A DNA stretch of 37,297 nucleotides from Erysipelotrichaceae bacterium (GCA_021201315.1 JAJQFG010000088.1:1-37297), one strand, 5' to 3'; positions 17,502-25,803 are shown, numbered from the stretch's first letter. Numbers and translations: made by a program. The notes: generated from the letters alone by a model not told the origin.

Positions 17502-19250
17502 ATGATAAAGGATTTTCAAAAAATATTAAAAGAAAAACAAATTGATTATTATATAGTTCCTACCGATGATGATCATCAATCAGAAATGGTTGGAGATTAT
17601 TATCAGGTACGTGCTTATTTAAGTGGTTTTGATGGCAGTGCAGGTACATTATTAGTAACACCTGATAATGCCTATTTATGGACAGATGGACGTTATTTTA
17701 TTCAAGCTGCCAAGCAATTAGAAGATGGTATTACTTTAATGAAGATGCGTCAAAAAGGTGTACCTACTATTTTAGAATTCTTAAGTGAACATGTAAGTGA
17801 TGGTGATGTGATTGGTTTTGATGGACAAACGATGACTTATCAGTTTGTTGAGGAATTAGATGATGTATTGGATGTTGATTATGAAATTGAATGTATTGAT
17901 TTGGTTAAAGATTTTTGGAAAGATAGACCAGAACGTTCACATGAAAAAGCTTATATCTATGACATTCAATATCATGGTATGAGTGAAGCAGAAAAGATTG
18001 AAATCATTCGTGAATATATGAAAGAGAATGATTGTCAATCTCATATTATTACAACTCTAGATGATATTGCCTGGACATTTAACTTAAGAGGTAATGATAT
18101 ACCTTGTTCTCCTGCTGCTTTAGCTTTTGCATTAATTACATTGGATAAATCTTATTTATACTTGCAACAAGGGACATATGATTTAGATTTAGTAAAAGCT
18201 TATCAACAAGAGAATATCTTAATGAAAGATTATTTAGATATTTATCAGGATGCTGCTTCTTTAAAAGGAAGAGTGCTATTAAGTACAAATAATGTCAACT
18301 ATGAATTGGTTAATCAAATACAATGTGAAATTGTTGATGGTACAAATCCATCCCAAGCTTTTAAAGCTATCAAAAATGATGTAGAAATAAAAAATACCAA
18401 GAATGCGCATATCAAAGATGGTGTCGCTGTGACGAAATTTATGTATTGGTTAAAGAATAACTATGGAAAAATAGATATGGATGAAATATCAGTATCTGAT
18501 AAGTTATTAGCTTTTAGAGCTCAACAGGAGTTATTTGTAGAACCAAGTTTTACCACCATTTGTGCTTATCAAGAAAATGCTGCTTTAATGCATTATCATG
18601 CGACAAAAGAAGATTATTCTAATATTCATGATGGATTATTATTGATTGATAGTGGTGGACAATATCTAGATGGGACAACGGATATTACTAGAACATTTGT
18701 ATTAGGTAGCGTTACTGATAAGCAAAAGTATCATTTTACCAAAGTATTACAAGGTTTCTTAGCACTGCAAAATGCTCATTTCTTATATGGTGCTACAGGT
18801 TTAAGTTTAGATATTCTAGCAAGATATCCAATATGGGCTGATAATATTGATTATCAATGTGGTACAGGCCATGGTGTAGGGCATTTCCTTAATGTTCATG
18901 AAGGTCCTCATGGTATTCGTCCAGTTGTAAGAACGACAGAAAATACACCATTAGAAGCTGGTATGGTTGTCACCGATGAACCAGGTGTTTATTTAGAAGG
19001 CGAATATGGTATTCGTCACGAAAATGAGTTATTAGTTGTAGAAGGTGTAGAAAATGAATATGGACGATTTATGCATTTTGAAACTTTAACTTATGTACCG
19101 ATTGATTTAGATGGTATTGATACTAATATTCTTACATATCAGGAAAAGAAATGGTTAAATAATTATCATAAAGATGTTTATGAAAAGATTTCACCATATT
19201 TAACAGATGATGAAAAAGAGTGGTTAAAAGAATATACTAGAGAGATTTAA
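17502..19250 (+). CDS. Aminopeptidase P family protein (M24B, Xaa-Pro aminopeptidase)
   Basis: A 582-residue long-form aminopeptidase P with two creatinase-like N-terminal domains (about 1-290) and a C-terminal pita-bread metallopeptidase. Dinuclear-metal ligands are visible: the two Asp in LIDSGGQYLDGTTDITRT, the His in GTGHGVGHFLNVHEG, Glu in VTDEPGVY and Glu in RHENELLVVE. It removes N-terminal residues preceding proline. The frame extends to 17433, but ATG 17502 has GGTGAT just upstream and its own promoter and is chosen. The C-terminal FLxxYHK-type tail typical of the long form is present as WLNNYHKDVYEK. Confidence 0.92.
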   Translation: MIKDFQKILKEKQIDYYIVPTDDDHQSEMVGDYYQVRAYLSGFDGSAGTLLVTPDNAYLWTDGRYFIQAAKQLEDGITLMKMRQKGVPTILEFLSEHVSDGDVIGFDGQTMTYQFVEELDDVLDVDYEIECIDLVKDFWKDRPERSHEKAYIYDIQYHGMSEAEKIEIIREYMKENDCQSHIITTLDDIAWTFNLRGNDIPCSPAALAFALITLDKSYLYLQQGTYDLDLVKAYQQENILMKDYLDIYQDAASLKGRVLLSTNNVNYELVNQIQCEIVDGTNPSQAFKAIKNDVEIKNTKNAHIKDGVAVTKFMYWLKNNYGKIDMDEISVSDKLLAFRAQQELFVEPSFTTICAYQENAALMHYHATKEDYSNIHDGLLLIDSGGQYLDGTTDITRTFVLGSVTDKQKYHFTKVLQGFLALQNAHFLYGATGLSLDILARYPIWADNIDYQCGTGHGVGHFLNVHEGPHGIRPVVRTTENTPLEAGMVVTDEPGVYLEGEYGIRHENELLVVEGVENEYGRFMHFETLTYVPIDLDGIDTNILTYQEKKWLNNYHKDVYEKISPYLTDDEKEWLKEYTREI

Positions 19251-19254
19251 ATAT

Positions 19255-19283
19255 TTGACATATCGTTTTATATTTGCTAGAAT
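19255..19283 (+). promoter_or_regulatory. Strong sigma-A promoter driving the candidate structured RNA
   Basis: TTGACA at 19255-19260 and TAGAAT at 19278-19283 with an exact 17-bp spacer, right after the aminopeptidase stop codon. The predicted start is about 19290, and no open reading frame with a ribosome site follows until 19457. Confidence 0.8.
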
Positions 19284-19289
19284 ACTTGT

Positions 19290-19404
19290 AACAACTTCAA
19301 TAAAATGCAAAGGAGCTTTCCTTGCTGAAGTGATTAATATGTAGATGCTATTTTTAGCATGCTCAAATATTAATAGCTTACGGCATCGATAGCTCCTTTT
19401 TATA
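19290..19404 (+). ncRNA. Candidate structured small RNA or leader RNA with built-in terminator
   Basis: From the promoter at 19255-19283, a transcript of about 115 nt would end at a T5 run. It folds as one long rod: AAAGGAGCT (19309-19317) pairs with AGCTCCTTT (19391-19399); GCTG/CGGC and AAG/CTT (19324-19330 with 19377-19384) pair around one bulged A; ATTAATAT (19333-19340) pairs with ATATTAAT (19367-19374); and ATGCTA (19345-19350) pairs with TAGCAT (19355-19360) over a TTTT loop. Internal loops separate the helices. I do not recognise it: SRP RNA, 6S, T-box and common riboswitch core sequences are absent. It could be a free small RNA or a terminating leader for the small gene at 19457. Confidence 0.55.
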
Positions 19405-19456
19405 TATATTCAAAAGATAAATATTGATGTCGTTTGCCAGAAAGGAAGGAAAACGT

Positions 19457-19723
19457 ATGTCACAAAAACAAATTACAGCTTACACGATTGTCATGCAGAA
19501 TTACAACTCTTATATGTGTGTAAAGGTCAACAAACGAATCTATGCATTTAAATATCGTTGGTATCCTACTTCACAAAAGGTTATTGAAAAAATATCAAGA
19601 GATTTTATCTTAAATGATAAACAAAAAGAGTTTATCAAAAATTGTCATCATGAATTTTATGATGATATGAATAAACAAATCAATTATGCTAAACTCTATT
19701 CCTGGATTGATTCACACAAGTAA
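19457..19723 (+). CDS. Small basic protein of unknown function
   Basis: An 88-residue protein that I do not recognise. It is rich in Lys, Tyr and aromatic residues (KVNKRIYAFKYRWYP), with no membrane segment or Cys motif; a beta-rich N-terminal half and a helical C-terminal half are likely. ATG 19457 has GGAAGG six bases upstream; the frame opens at 19424 without a ribosome site. It follows the structured RNA by about 50 bases and is closed by the terminator at 19732. The ribosome site lies between CGTTT and AAACG, which could form a weak masking hairpin. Being the only gene behind the RNA, it may be controlled by it. Confidence 0.6.
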   Translation: MSQKQITAYTIVMQNYNSYMCVKVNKRIYAFKYRWYPTSQKVIEKISRDFILNDKQKEFIKNCHHEFYDDMNKQINYAKLYSWIDSHK

Positions 19724-19731
19724 TGAAATAG

Positions 19732-19760
19732 CCAAGGCAATTATACTGTCTTGGTTTTTT
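19732..19760 (+). terminator. Rho-independent terminator after the small unknown gene
   Basis: CCAAGGCA pairs with TGTCTTGG (one G-T pair) over a 7-base loop and is followed by six T residues. Confidence 0.85.
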
Positions 19761-19761
19761 A

Positions 19762-19790
19762 TTGACATTTTTAATATTTATGATTAATAT
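19762..19790 (+). promoter_or_regulatory. Sigma-A promoter of the cysteine desulfurase-ttcA operon
   Basis: TTGACA and TAATAT with a 17-bp spacer, about 30 bp before the start codon and immediately after the preceding terminator. Confidence 0.8.
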
Positions 19791-19819
19791 ATTTCTTAGT
19801 CTTAAAGGAGGTTATCTTC

Positions 19820-20947
19820 ATGATTTATTTGGATTATACAGCCAATTGTCCTACTGATAAAGAGGTATTAGATACATATATCAATACTACAAATAATTAT
19901 TTTGCGAATCCTAACTCATTTCATGACTTAGGGTTGCAAGCTAATGAATTACTCAATAAAAATAGTTTAGAAATATTACGATTATTACATAAAGAAGATG
20001 CTGATATAATTTATACTTCTGGAGCAAGTGAATCTAATAACTTAGTTATTAGAGGTATTGCTGAAAGATATAAAAGTAGAGGTAAACATATTATTATTGG
20101 AAGTTTTGAGCATAATTCTATTACTGTTCCTATTTCTAAGTTACAACAATCAGGTTATGAAGTAGATATTGTTCCTGTTGATAAAGATGGTATTGTAGAT
20201 TTAGAAGAATTAGAATATCTTCTTAGAGATGATACAATATTGGTTAGTATATGTAGTGTTGATAGTGAATTGGGTATTCGCCAACCGATTGAAAAAATTG
20301 GTAAAATACTAAAAAATTATTCATGTTATTTTCACACTGATGCTTCGCAAGCTATTGGAAAAACAGAAATAGATTTTAGTGAAGTGGATTTGATGACTAT
20401 GACACCTCATAAGTTTTATGGTATTAATGGTAGTGGTGCGTTAATAAAGAATAAGAATGTTGGTTTAGTTCCAATCATTGATGGTGGCAAAAGTACAACA
20501 GAATTTAGAAGCGGTACACCTGTACTTGCCAATGTCACAGCTATGGAAAAAGCATTAGATCTTGCAGTCAATAATTATAATGAAAGATATAACATTGTTA
20601 AAGAATATCATGATTACCTTATCAACTTCTTTAAACAATATCCTGATATTCATATCAACAATACAAAATACTCTGTTCCCCACATCATTAACATCTCTAT
20701 CCCAAGTATCCCATCTATGACATTTGCTGATAAACTCAATGAACAACAAATCTATATATCAACAAAGACCTCATGTTGTCCAACTGCCACACCATCTAAA
20801 CTCGTCTATGCTTTAACTCATAGTAAGCAATTAGCATCATCATCTTTACGTATTAGTTTATCTCATCTTACAACAAAAAATGAATTAAAAATATTTACAC
20901 AAACATTTGATCAAATATATAAGGAATTAAAAAATGGAAAAATATAG
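19820..20947 (+). CDS. Cysteine desulfurase (NifS/IscS family)
   Basis: A 375-residue PLP enzyme that removes sulfur from cysteine as a persulfide. Family motifs are YLDYTANCP (N-terminus), TSGASESNN, the PLP-contacting HTDASQAIGK, K198 in MTPHKFYGINGSG, and a persulfide loop at C319/C320 in TSCCPTATPS. RISLSHLTT near the C-terminus fits the family. AAAGGAGG precedes the ATG. It overlaps the next gene by 14 nt, so it most likely supplies sulfur to the TtcA-type thiolase encoded there. It is closer to the short-loop NifS-like group than to housekeeping SufS. Confidence 0.92.
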   Translation: MIYLDYTANCPTDKEVLDTYINTTNNYFANPNSFHDLGLQANELLNKNSLEILRLLHKEDADIIYTSGASESNNLVIRGIAERYKSRGKHIIIGSFEHNSITVPISKLQQSGYEVDIVPVDKDGIVDLEELEYLLRDDTILVSICSVDSELGIRQPIEKIGKILKNYSCYFHTDASQAIGKTEIDFSEVDLMTMTPHKFYGINGSGALIKNKNVGLVPIIDGGKSTTEFRSGTPVLANVTAMEKALDLAVNNYNERYNIVKEYHDYLINFFKQYPDIHINNTKYSVPHIINISIPSIPSMTFADKLNEQQIYISTKTSCCPTATPSKLVYALTHSKQLASSSLRISLSHLTTKNELKIFTQTFDQIYKELKNGKI

Positions 20948-21773
20948 AGAAATAGAAAGAAGTATTATAAAAACTTATCGTAAACAAATATGGAAACCTT
21001 TTATTAAGGCATTACAGAATTATGAGCTTATTAATGAAAATGATAAAATTATGGTTTGTATTAGTGGTGGAAAAGATTCATTTTTAATGGCTAAATGTAT
21101 TCAGGAACTACAAAGACATGGACAAGTTCATTTTGAAGCTAGATATGTAGTCATGGATCCAGGTTATAATCAATATAATCTAGATTATATTAAAGATAAT
21201 GCTAAAATCATGAATGTACCTATTGAAATCTTTGAAAGTCCTATTTTTGATGTAGTTGAAAAATCTGAAGGCAAGAGTCCTTGTTATTTATGTGCAAGAA
21301 TGCGTAGAGGTTATTTATATGCACATGCGCAAAAGTTGGGTTGCAATAAAATAGCATTAGGACACCACTATGATGATGTGATTGAAACAACATTATTATC
21401 GATGTTTTATGGTTCCGAAATAAAAACTATGATGCCAAAATTACATAGTGATAATTTTCCAGGTTTAGAGCTCATTAGACCTTTGTATATGGTTAAGGAA
21501 GCCAGTATTATTCATTGGCATGATGCCAATGAATTGACTTTTATTAATTGTGCATGTCGTATGAGTGAAGGATGTTCTATTATTGATGATGGAACTTCTA
21601 AACGCAAAGAAGTAAAAGAATTAATCAAACGTATGCGTCGCAATAATCCTGATGTTGATCAGCATATTTTTACAAGTATGCATAATGTCAATTTGGATTG
21701 TATTGTTGGCTATCGAAAAGGAAAAGAAAAACACAGTTTTTTAGAGAATTATAATAAAGAAAACGAGATGTAA
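20934..21773 (+). CDS. ttcA: tRNA 2-thiocytidine biosynthesis TtcA-type ATPase
   Basis: A 279-residue PP-loop ATPase. The nucleotide loop SGGKDS is at residues 44-49; the Fe-S cysteines are C117 and C120 in CYLCARMRRG plus C206/C208 in INCACRM; ALGHHYDDVIET is the TtcA-type motif downstream. TtcA adenylates C32 in tRNA and installs sulfur, using a 4Fe-4S cluster. The coding overlap with the cysteine desulfurase gene supports a two-protein thiolation unit. The specific position C32 is inferred from family resemblance. Confidence 0.87.
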   Translation: MEKYREIERSIIKTYRKQIWKPFIKALQNYELINENDKIMVCISGGKDSFLMAKCIQELQRHGQVHFEARYVVMDPGYNQYNLDYIKDNAKIMNVPIEIFESPIFDVVEKSEGKSPCYLCARMRRGYLYAHAQKLGCNKIALGHHYDDVIETTLLSMFYGSEIKTMMPKLHSDNFPGLELIRPLYMVKEASIIHWHDANELTFINCACRMSEGCSIIDDGTSKRKEVKELIKRMRRNNPDVDQHIFTSMHNVNLDCIVGYRKGKEKHSFLENYNKENEM

Positions 21774-21785
21774 AATCTCGTTTTT
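21761..21785. terminator. Bidirectional terminator after ttcA
   Basis: AAACGAGAT and ATCTCGTTT pair over a 5-base loop, with flanking A and T runs. It includes the ttcA stop codon and also serves the converging gene ending at 21784. Confidence 0.85.
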
Positions 21786-23010
21786 ATATAACATTAACTG
21801 ACATAACAAATACATCTGAACTTAATGGGTAATTCTTTTCGGTATTGCATAAAATACATGATTCTTTAATTTTATACTGACTATTTTTCAATAATTGAAA
21901 TGCTGATACATCCTTCAAATCAAAACTTACACCCTTCTTTATTTCAACAAGAGTAAGTTGAGCATTTTCCATCATTATCAAATCAATCTCATTTTGATTA
22001 TTATCACGATAATAATAAGCATCAAATTCTTTGTTATTATTAAGATAACTCTTTCTAATTTCATTAACAACATATGTTTCCATAAATGCACCTGCAAAAT
22101 TACTTGCAAGTAATGATTCAGAATCTTTCAGCTTTGCCAAATAACAAGCCAAACCTGTATCTACAAAATATACTTTAGGAGATTTAACAACTCTCTTTTT
22201 AATAGAAGTTTCATTATAAGGTTGAAGCAAAAATATAATACCACTTGCTTGTAAAACAGATAACCATTGTTTAATGGTTACAGCACTTACTTCTACTTCT
22301 TTAGACAAAGAAGCATAATTGATTTGTTGAGCTGTTAGACTTGCTAAGATTTGCATAAAATTATGAAACTTTAGTTTATCTTTAACATTTACTATTTCTG
22401 ATATATCTCTATCAATATATGTAGTCACATAATCTGAATAGTATTTTTCAGCAGAATGTCCTGGTCTGTTATACAATTCAGGGAAATAACCTCTTTGTAT
22501 TTCCTGAAAAATTTGATGAACATCTCTATATTCAAATTTTTTCTTCATTTTATCCATATTCACAACAAATGGCTCATCATTGGTTCCTCTTATTTCATTA
22601 GATGATAAAGGACTCATATTGATAATAGTCGCTCTACCAGCTAAAGATTGACTAACACCTTTCATCATCTGAAATATTTGTGAACCCGTAATAATAAAAA
22701 GACCAGTAGATTTTTCGTTATGAATTCTTGCATTATTACATATAGATTCAATAACTTCAAAGAGTATTAGAGCATATTGTGCTTCATCGATAATCAATGG
22801 ATATCCAAAATACTGAATAAACATTTTAGGATCCTCTAAAGCCATTCTACGATTATCTATATCATCTAATGAAACATAATTAAAGTGAAACTCTTCTACC
22901 AATGATGCTGCCAATGTCGATTTACCTACTTGTCTTGCACCTGTAATAACGACAACTGGATATAAATCTAATGAATCTACAACATATTTTCTAATAGTTC
23001 TATTTATCAT
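21784..23010 (-). CDS. ATP-binding protein, AAA_14 plus DUF4143
   Basis: A 408-residue protein. The N-terminal AAA_14 ATPase has Walker A GARQVGKST (residues 20-28) and Walker B PLIIDEAQYA (about 71-80), then sensor-like ITGSQIFQMM. The C-terminal DUF4143 domain (about 190-350) holds a winged-helix-like part (VSAVTIKQWLSVL) and a PD-(D/E)XK-like end with DNNQNEIDLIM and LVEIKKG. This pattern recalls a nuclease-like fold, but activity is unproven. Such genes are abundant in gut bacteria and archaea, often near mobile regions. It is a single-gene unit with GGAGATG before the ATG. Confidence 0.88.
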   Translation of the reverse strand: MINRTIRKYVVDSLDLYPVVVITGARQVGKSTLAASLVEEFHFNYVSLDDIDNRRMALEDPKMFIQYFGYPLIIDEAQYALILFEVIESICNNARIHNEKSTGLFIITGSQIFQMMKGVSQSLAGRATIINMSPLSSNEIRGTNDEPFVVNMDKMKKKFEYRDVHQIFQEIQRGYFPELYNRPGHSAEKYYSDYVTTYIDRDISEIVNVKDKLKFHNFMQILASLTAQQINYASLSKEVEVSAVTIKQWLSVLQASGIIFLLQPYNETSIKKRVVKSPKVYFVDTGLACYLAKLKDSESLLASNFAGAFMETYVVNEIRKSYLNNNKEFDAYYYRDNNQNEIDLIMMENAQLTLVEIKKGVSFDLKDVSAFQLLKNSQYKIKESCILCNTEKNYPLSSDVFVMSVNVI

Positions 23011-23095
23011 TTTATCATCTCCTATACATTTCTAAACTCTAACTTTAGTTTTGTATATTATATCATAAAATTAAACTTCTGTATATAAATTTCCT

Positions 23096-23851
23096 TTAGA
23101 TAACTGTCAAATCCTTAATAACTTCTGAAGCAATAATAAGTCCTACAACCGAAGGTACAAAAGCTGTACTGCCAGGTATATCTCTACGATCAGTGCATTT
23201 GCGTTGTGTTCCAGGAGGGCAGACACAATGATAACGACAGCTAATAGCCATATCTTCTAATGGCTTTGTAGGCTTTTCTTTAGAATAAACAACTTTTAAA
23301 TCTTTTATATTTCGTTTTCTAAGTTCATGACGCATAACTCTAGCTAAAGGATCAACGGAAGTATCATAAATATCAGCAATTTCAAAAGCAATAGGATCCT
23401 TTTTATTGCCAGCACCCATTGAACTAATTACAGGTATATTATAAGCTTTCGCTTGCATAATAATAGATATTTTAGCCGTTACTGTATCAACAGCATCCAC
23501 AACATAATCATAGGATGCAAAATCAAATTCATCTTTATTTTCAGGCAAAAAGAAACATTGTCTTATTTCAACATCAGCTTTAGGATTAATACTCAAGATT
23601 CTATCCTTCATAACTTCTACTTTATATTTTCCGACAGTTTGTATAGTGGCAATAATTTGACGATTAATATTTGTCACACAAACTTTATCATCATCTACTA
23701 AAACAAAATGACCTATTCCTGATCTTGCTAAAGCTTCGACTGTATATCCACCTACACCACCAATACCAAATATGGCCACTTTCGTATTTTCAAGTTTATT
23801 CATTGCCTCTTTACCATATAATAATTCCGTCCTAGAAAACTGATTCAACAT
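23096..23851 (-). CDS. tcdA: tRNA threonylcarbamoyladenosine dehydratase TcdA
   Basis: A 251-residue E1-like enzyme. The N-terminal ThiF/MoeB Rossmann motif FGIGGVGGYTVEALARSGIG (about 29-48) binds ATP, and LVDDDKVCVTNINRQ and DAVDT follow. A C-terminal CPPGT patch with further Cys completes the family pattern. TcdA (CsdL, YgdL) cyclises t6A37 of tRNA to ct6A using ATP. Length matches the family. GAGGTGAT precedes ATG 23851. The promoter and two tandem 27-bp repeats lie just upstream. Confidence 0.93.
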   Translation of the reverse strand: MLNQFSRTELLYGKEAMNKLENTKVAIFGIGGVGGYTVEALARSGIGHFVLVDDDKVCVTNINRQIIATIQTVGKYKVEVMKDRILSINPKADVEIRQCFFLPENKDEFDFASYDYVVDAVDTVTAKISIIMQAKAYNIPVISSMGAGNKKDPIAFEIADIYDTSVDPLARVMRHELRKRNIKDLKVVYSKEKPTKPLEDMAISCRYHCVCPPGTQRKCTDRRDIPGSTAFVPSVVGLIIASEVIKDLTVI

Positions 23852-23870
23852 ACTATCACCTCGTTAAAAT

Positions 23871-23899
23871 ATGTTAATATATATAAATCTTATTGTCAA
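23871..23899 (-). promoter_or_regulatory. Sigma-A promoter of tcdA
   Basis: On the minus strand TTGACA (23899-23894) and TAACAT (23876-23871) are separated by 17 bp, 19 bp ahead of the tcdA start codon. Confidence 0.7.
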
Positions 23900-23953
23900 T
23901 GAAACTTTTACCATGAATAATCATTGTGAAACTTTTACCATGAATAATCATTG
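23900..23953. repeat. Two tandem 27-bp direct repeats beside the tcdA promoter
   Basis: Positions 23900-23926 and 23927-23953 are identical. Each copy ends in TCATTG, and CAATGA precedes the first, so each unit can also form a short inverted repeat. The array abuts the -35 box of tcdA at its upstream side. Confidence 0.9.
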
Positions 23954-24006
23954 CTTTTGATTAATATTTTGCATTATGCTAATATCGTTTACAGGAGGTA
24001 AATAAA

Positions 24007-24542
24007 ATACACAGAGGAAAAGCGATTATAATTACTAAGGATCAAAGAAATGATGAATTTGTTATCTACGAATCAACTGAATTTAATGGTGGAATGGGAA
24101 TGGATAATAATGATAGAAAATTTTTTAAAATGTTGAAAACAATTAACGATATTATAACATTTGATACATTGATTAGAAGATTTGATGAGAATTATTACCA
24201 TTATTATGATAAAGCAATAATATATATTGCTTATCCAGAAAACAATGCTTACTGTTGAACAATATGATAGAAATCGATACAATTATTATAAAGAAGATAA
24301 TCAATTCATTTTTTAAAGATAGTCATAATGAATATATTTATACTAGTGATAGTAACTATATCAAAAATCTAACTAATGAAGATGTCATTATTATTTGTGA
24401 AAATGGAAAATTCATTCTTAAACCAGATCAAATTATTATTACAGATTTTGCAAAATGTATCAATAATACTGAAAAAAGTTATGATGAAATCTTTGAAGAA
24501 AATGCATTCGCTGATGTTAATACATTAACAGAAATTGAATAA
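24007..24542 (+). pseudogene. Decayed gene of unknown function (lost start codon plus two frameshifts)
   Basis: A near-ideal AGGAGG (23993-23998) is followed eight bases later by ATA instead of ATG at 24007. The frame then runs HRGKAIIITKDQRNDE to a TGA at 24256. Removing one A from the A4 run at 24239-24242 shifts into a frame reading MLTVEQYDRNRYNYYKED up to the T6 run at 24309-24314; removing one T there joins FKDSHNEYIYTSD and on to the stop at 24540. The repaired protein would be about 177 residues, acidic, with no membrane segment or domain I recognise. The last 95-codon frame alone begins at TTG 24255 without a ribosome site, so it is not an independent gene. Confidence 0.72.
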
Positions 24543-24546
24543 TTTA

Positions 24547-24574
24547 AAAACATGTGTATTAAAACACATGTTTT
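24547..24574 (+). terminator. Rho-independent terminator after the decayed gene
   Basis: AAAACATGTGT and ACACATGTTTT pair over a short AT loop. The hairpin is intact although the gene before it is not. Confidence 0.75.
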
Positions 24575-24596
24575 CTTATAAATTAATTTTTACTAG

Positions 24597-24618
24597 TCAA
24601 AACAGAGTTACTACTCTG
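24597..24618 (-). terminator. Rho-independent terminator of the AI-2E family gene
   Basis: On the minus strand CAGAGT/ACTCTG pair over a 4-base AGTA loop, followed by TTTT. It contains the TAG stop codon of the gene. Confidence 0.7.
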
Positions 24619-25732
24619 CTTCCCTTTCTGCTATACGATCATTCGTCCAACGTCTTACTAATTCATAAATAACAGAAAATGTTGGTAATCCTAAAACCAT
24701 ACCTGGTATACCAAACAATCCCCCGCCTAAAGAAACAGCCAATAAAACCCATAAAGGTGAAAGTCCTATCGCTCCACCTACAACATGAGGATAAATCAAA
24801 TTACACTCAAACTGTTGTAAACAAGTAGAGAAAATGAGGAATACAACCGCCTGGAATGGATCTACTAAAAAGATAATCAAAAAATCAATTACAGCACCAA
24901 TGATTGGTCCAAAATATGGAATAACATTCGTTACACCAATAACCAATGAACATATAAGTCCATAAGGAATATTTAAAATCAAACATCCTATATAACACAT
25001 AACACCAATAATAACACCTTCAATGACTTGTCCAAATATAAAATCACCAAAAGTCACAGCCACTAAAGATACAAAATCACCCAACCACTCATATTGTTTT
25101 GGTTTAAAAATAGCTTTTGCCAATTTACCTAATTGTCTAAACAACATATCTCTTGATAACAAAATATAAAATGACATAATCAAACCAATAAACAAATCGA
25201 TAACACCTGTAGATAAACTTGTTAAATAATCTATAATATTAGGTATCCAATTAGAAGCACCAGTAAGCAATGTATTTGTAATATCTGTTTCATAAGCTTC
25301 GATATTACTCATAACTTCTGGTGGTAAATTCAATTGAATTAACAGATCTTCCATAAGAGGTTGAATATTATTAATAAGTGTAGAAGAATTACTAATAAAA
25401 TTATTCATATTCTCTATAATCTGTGGTATAACTGCCACTAAAACAACAACTACAAATAACAGTACAGTAACAATCGCTAAAACAGCTGAAACTCTATTTC
25501 TTATAACATCATTCTTAATAGGTAGTTTTGCTTCATATAAACACATAGGCATATTAAATATAAAAGCCAAAATAACCCCAATAAAAACAGGCATAAAAAC
25601 ATCAATCAATGTCATTATAAACTTTATAATCGCATTAAAATAAACTAATGCCAATATCATAATAACTACAATAACTGCAAGATGTATAAAACCTCTAATA
25701 TCCAAATCTCTTATTTTCTTTGAAAAGTTCAA
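24611..25732 (-). CDS. AI-2E family transporter (PerM/YtvI-like membrane protein)
   Basis: A 373-residue protein with about eight membrane helices, arranged as in the AI-2E exporter superfamily: a helical N-terminal pair, a long extracytoplasmic amphipathic region (about residues 100-165), then a helix-rich C-terminal half. Conserved segments are FIFGQVIEGVIIGVMCYIG, GVTNVIPYFGPIIGAV and LSPLWVLLAVSLGGGLFG. Functions range from autoinducer-2 export to Na+/H+ antiport or cell-wall-related roles in Firmicutes, so the substrate is open. The start is TTG 25732 after GAGGTGATG. It is transcribed after queT but separated from it by a terminator. Confidence 0.85.
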   Translation of the reverse strand: MNFSKKIRDLDIRGFIHLAVIVVIMILALVYFNAIIKFIMTLIDVFMPVFIGVILAFIFNMPMCLYEAKLPIKNDVIRNRVSAVLAIVTVLLFVVVVLVAVIPQIIENMNNFISNSSTLINNIQPLMEDLLIQLNLPPEVMSNIEAYETDITNTLLTGASNWIPNIIDYLTSLSTGVIDLFIGLIMSFYILLSRDMLFRQLGKLAKAIFKPKQYEWLGDFVSLVAVTFGDFIFGQVIEGVIIGVMCYIGCLILNIPYGLICSLVIGVTNVIPYFGPIIGAVIDFLIIFLVDPFQAVVFLIFSTCLQQFECNLIYPHVVGGAIGLSPLWVLLAVSLGGGLFGIPGMVLGLPTFSVIYELVRRWTNDRIAEREAE

Positions 25733-25773
25733 CTAACATCACCTCGCTATATCTAATAAATTAAGCATATCAC

Positions 25774-25803
25774 AAAAAGCTACATCTAACAAGAGTGTAG
25801 CTC
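25774..25803 (-). terminator. Rho-independent terminator of queT
   Basis: On the minus strand GCTACA and TGTAGC pair over an 11-base loop and are followed by TTTTT. Confidence 0.75.

Noticed and set aside
19290-19404. SRP RNA, 6S RNA or T-box leader
   Set aside because: The SRP GGAAG/AGGUCC core, the 6S central bubble and size, and the T-box GGTGG sequence are all missing.
23900-23953. Minimal CRISPR array
   Set aside because: The two 27-bp units are directly adjacent without spacer, and no cas genes are present.
24255-24542. Independent 95-residue gene beginning at TTG 24255
   Set aside because: It has no ribosome site, and its sequence continues in register from the preceding frames once single-base insertions are removed.
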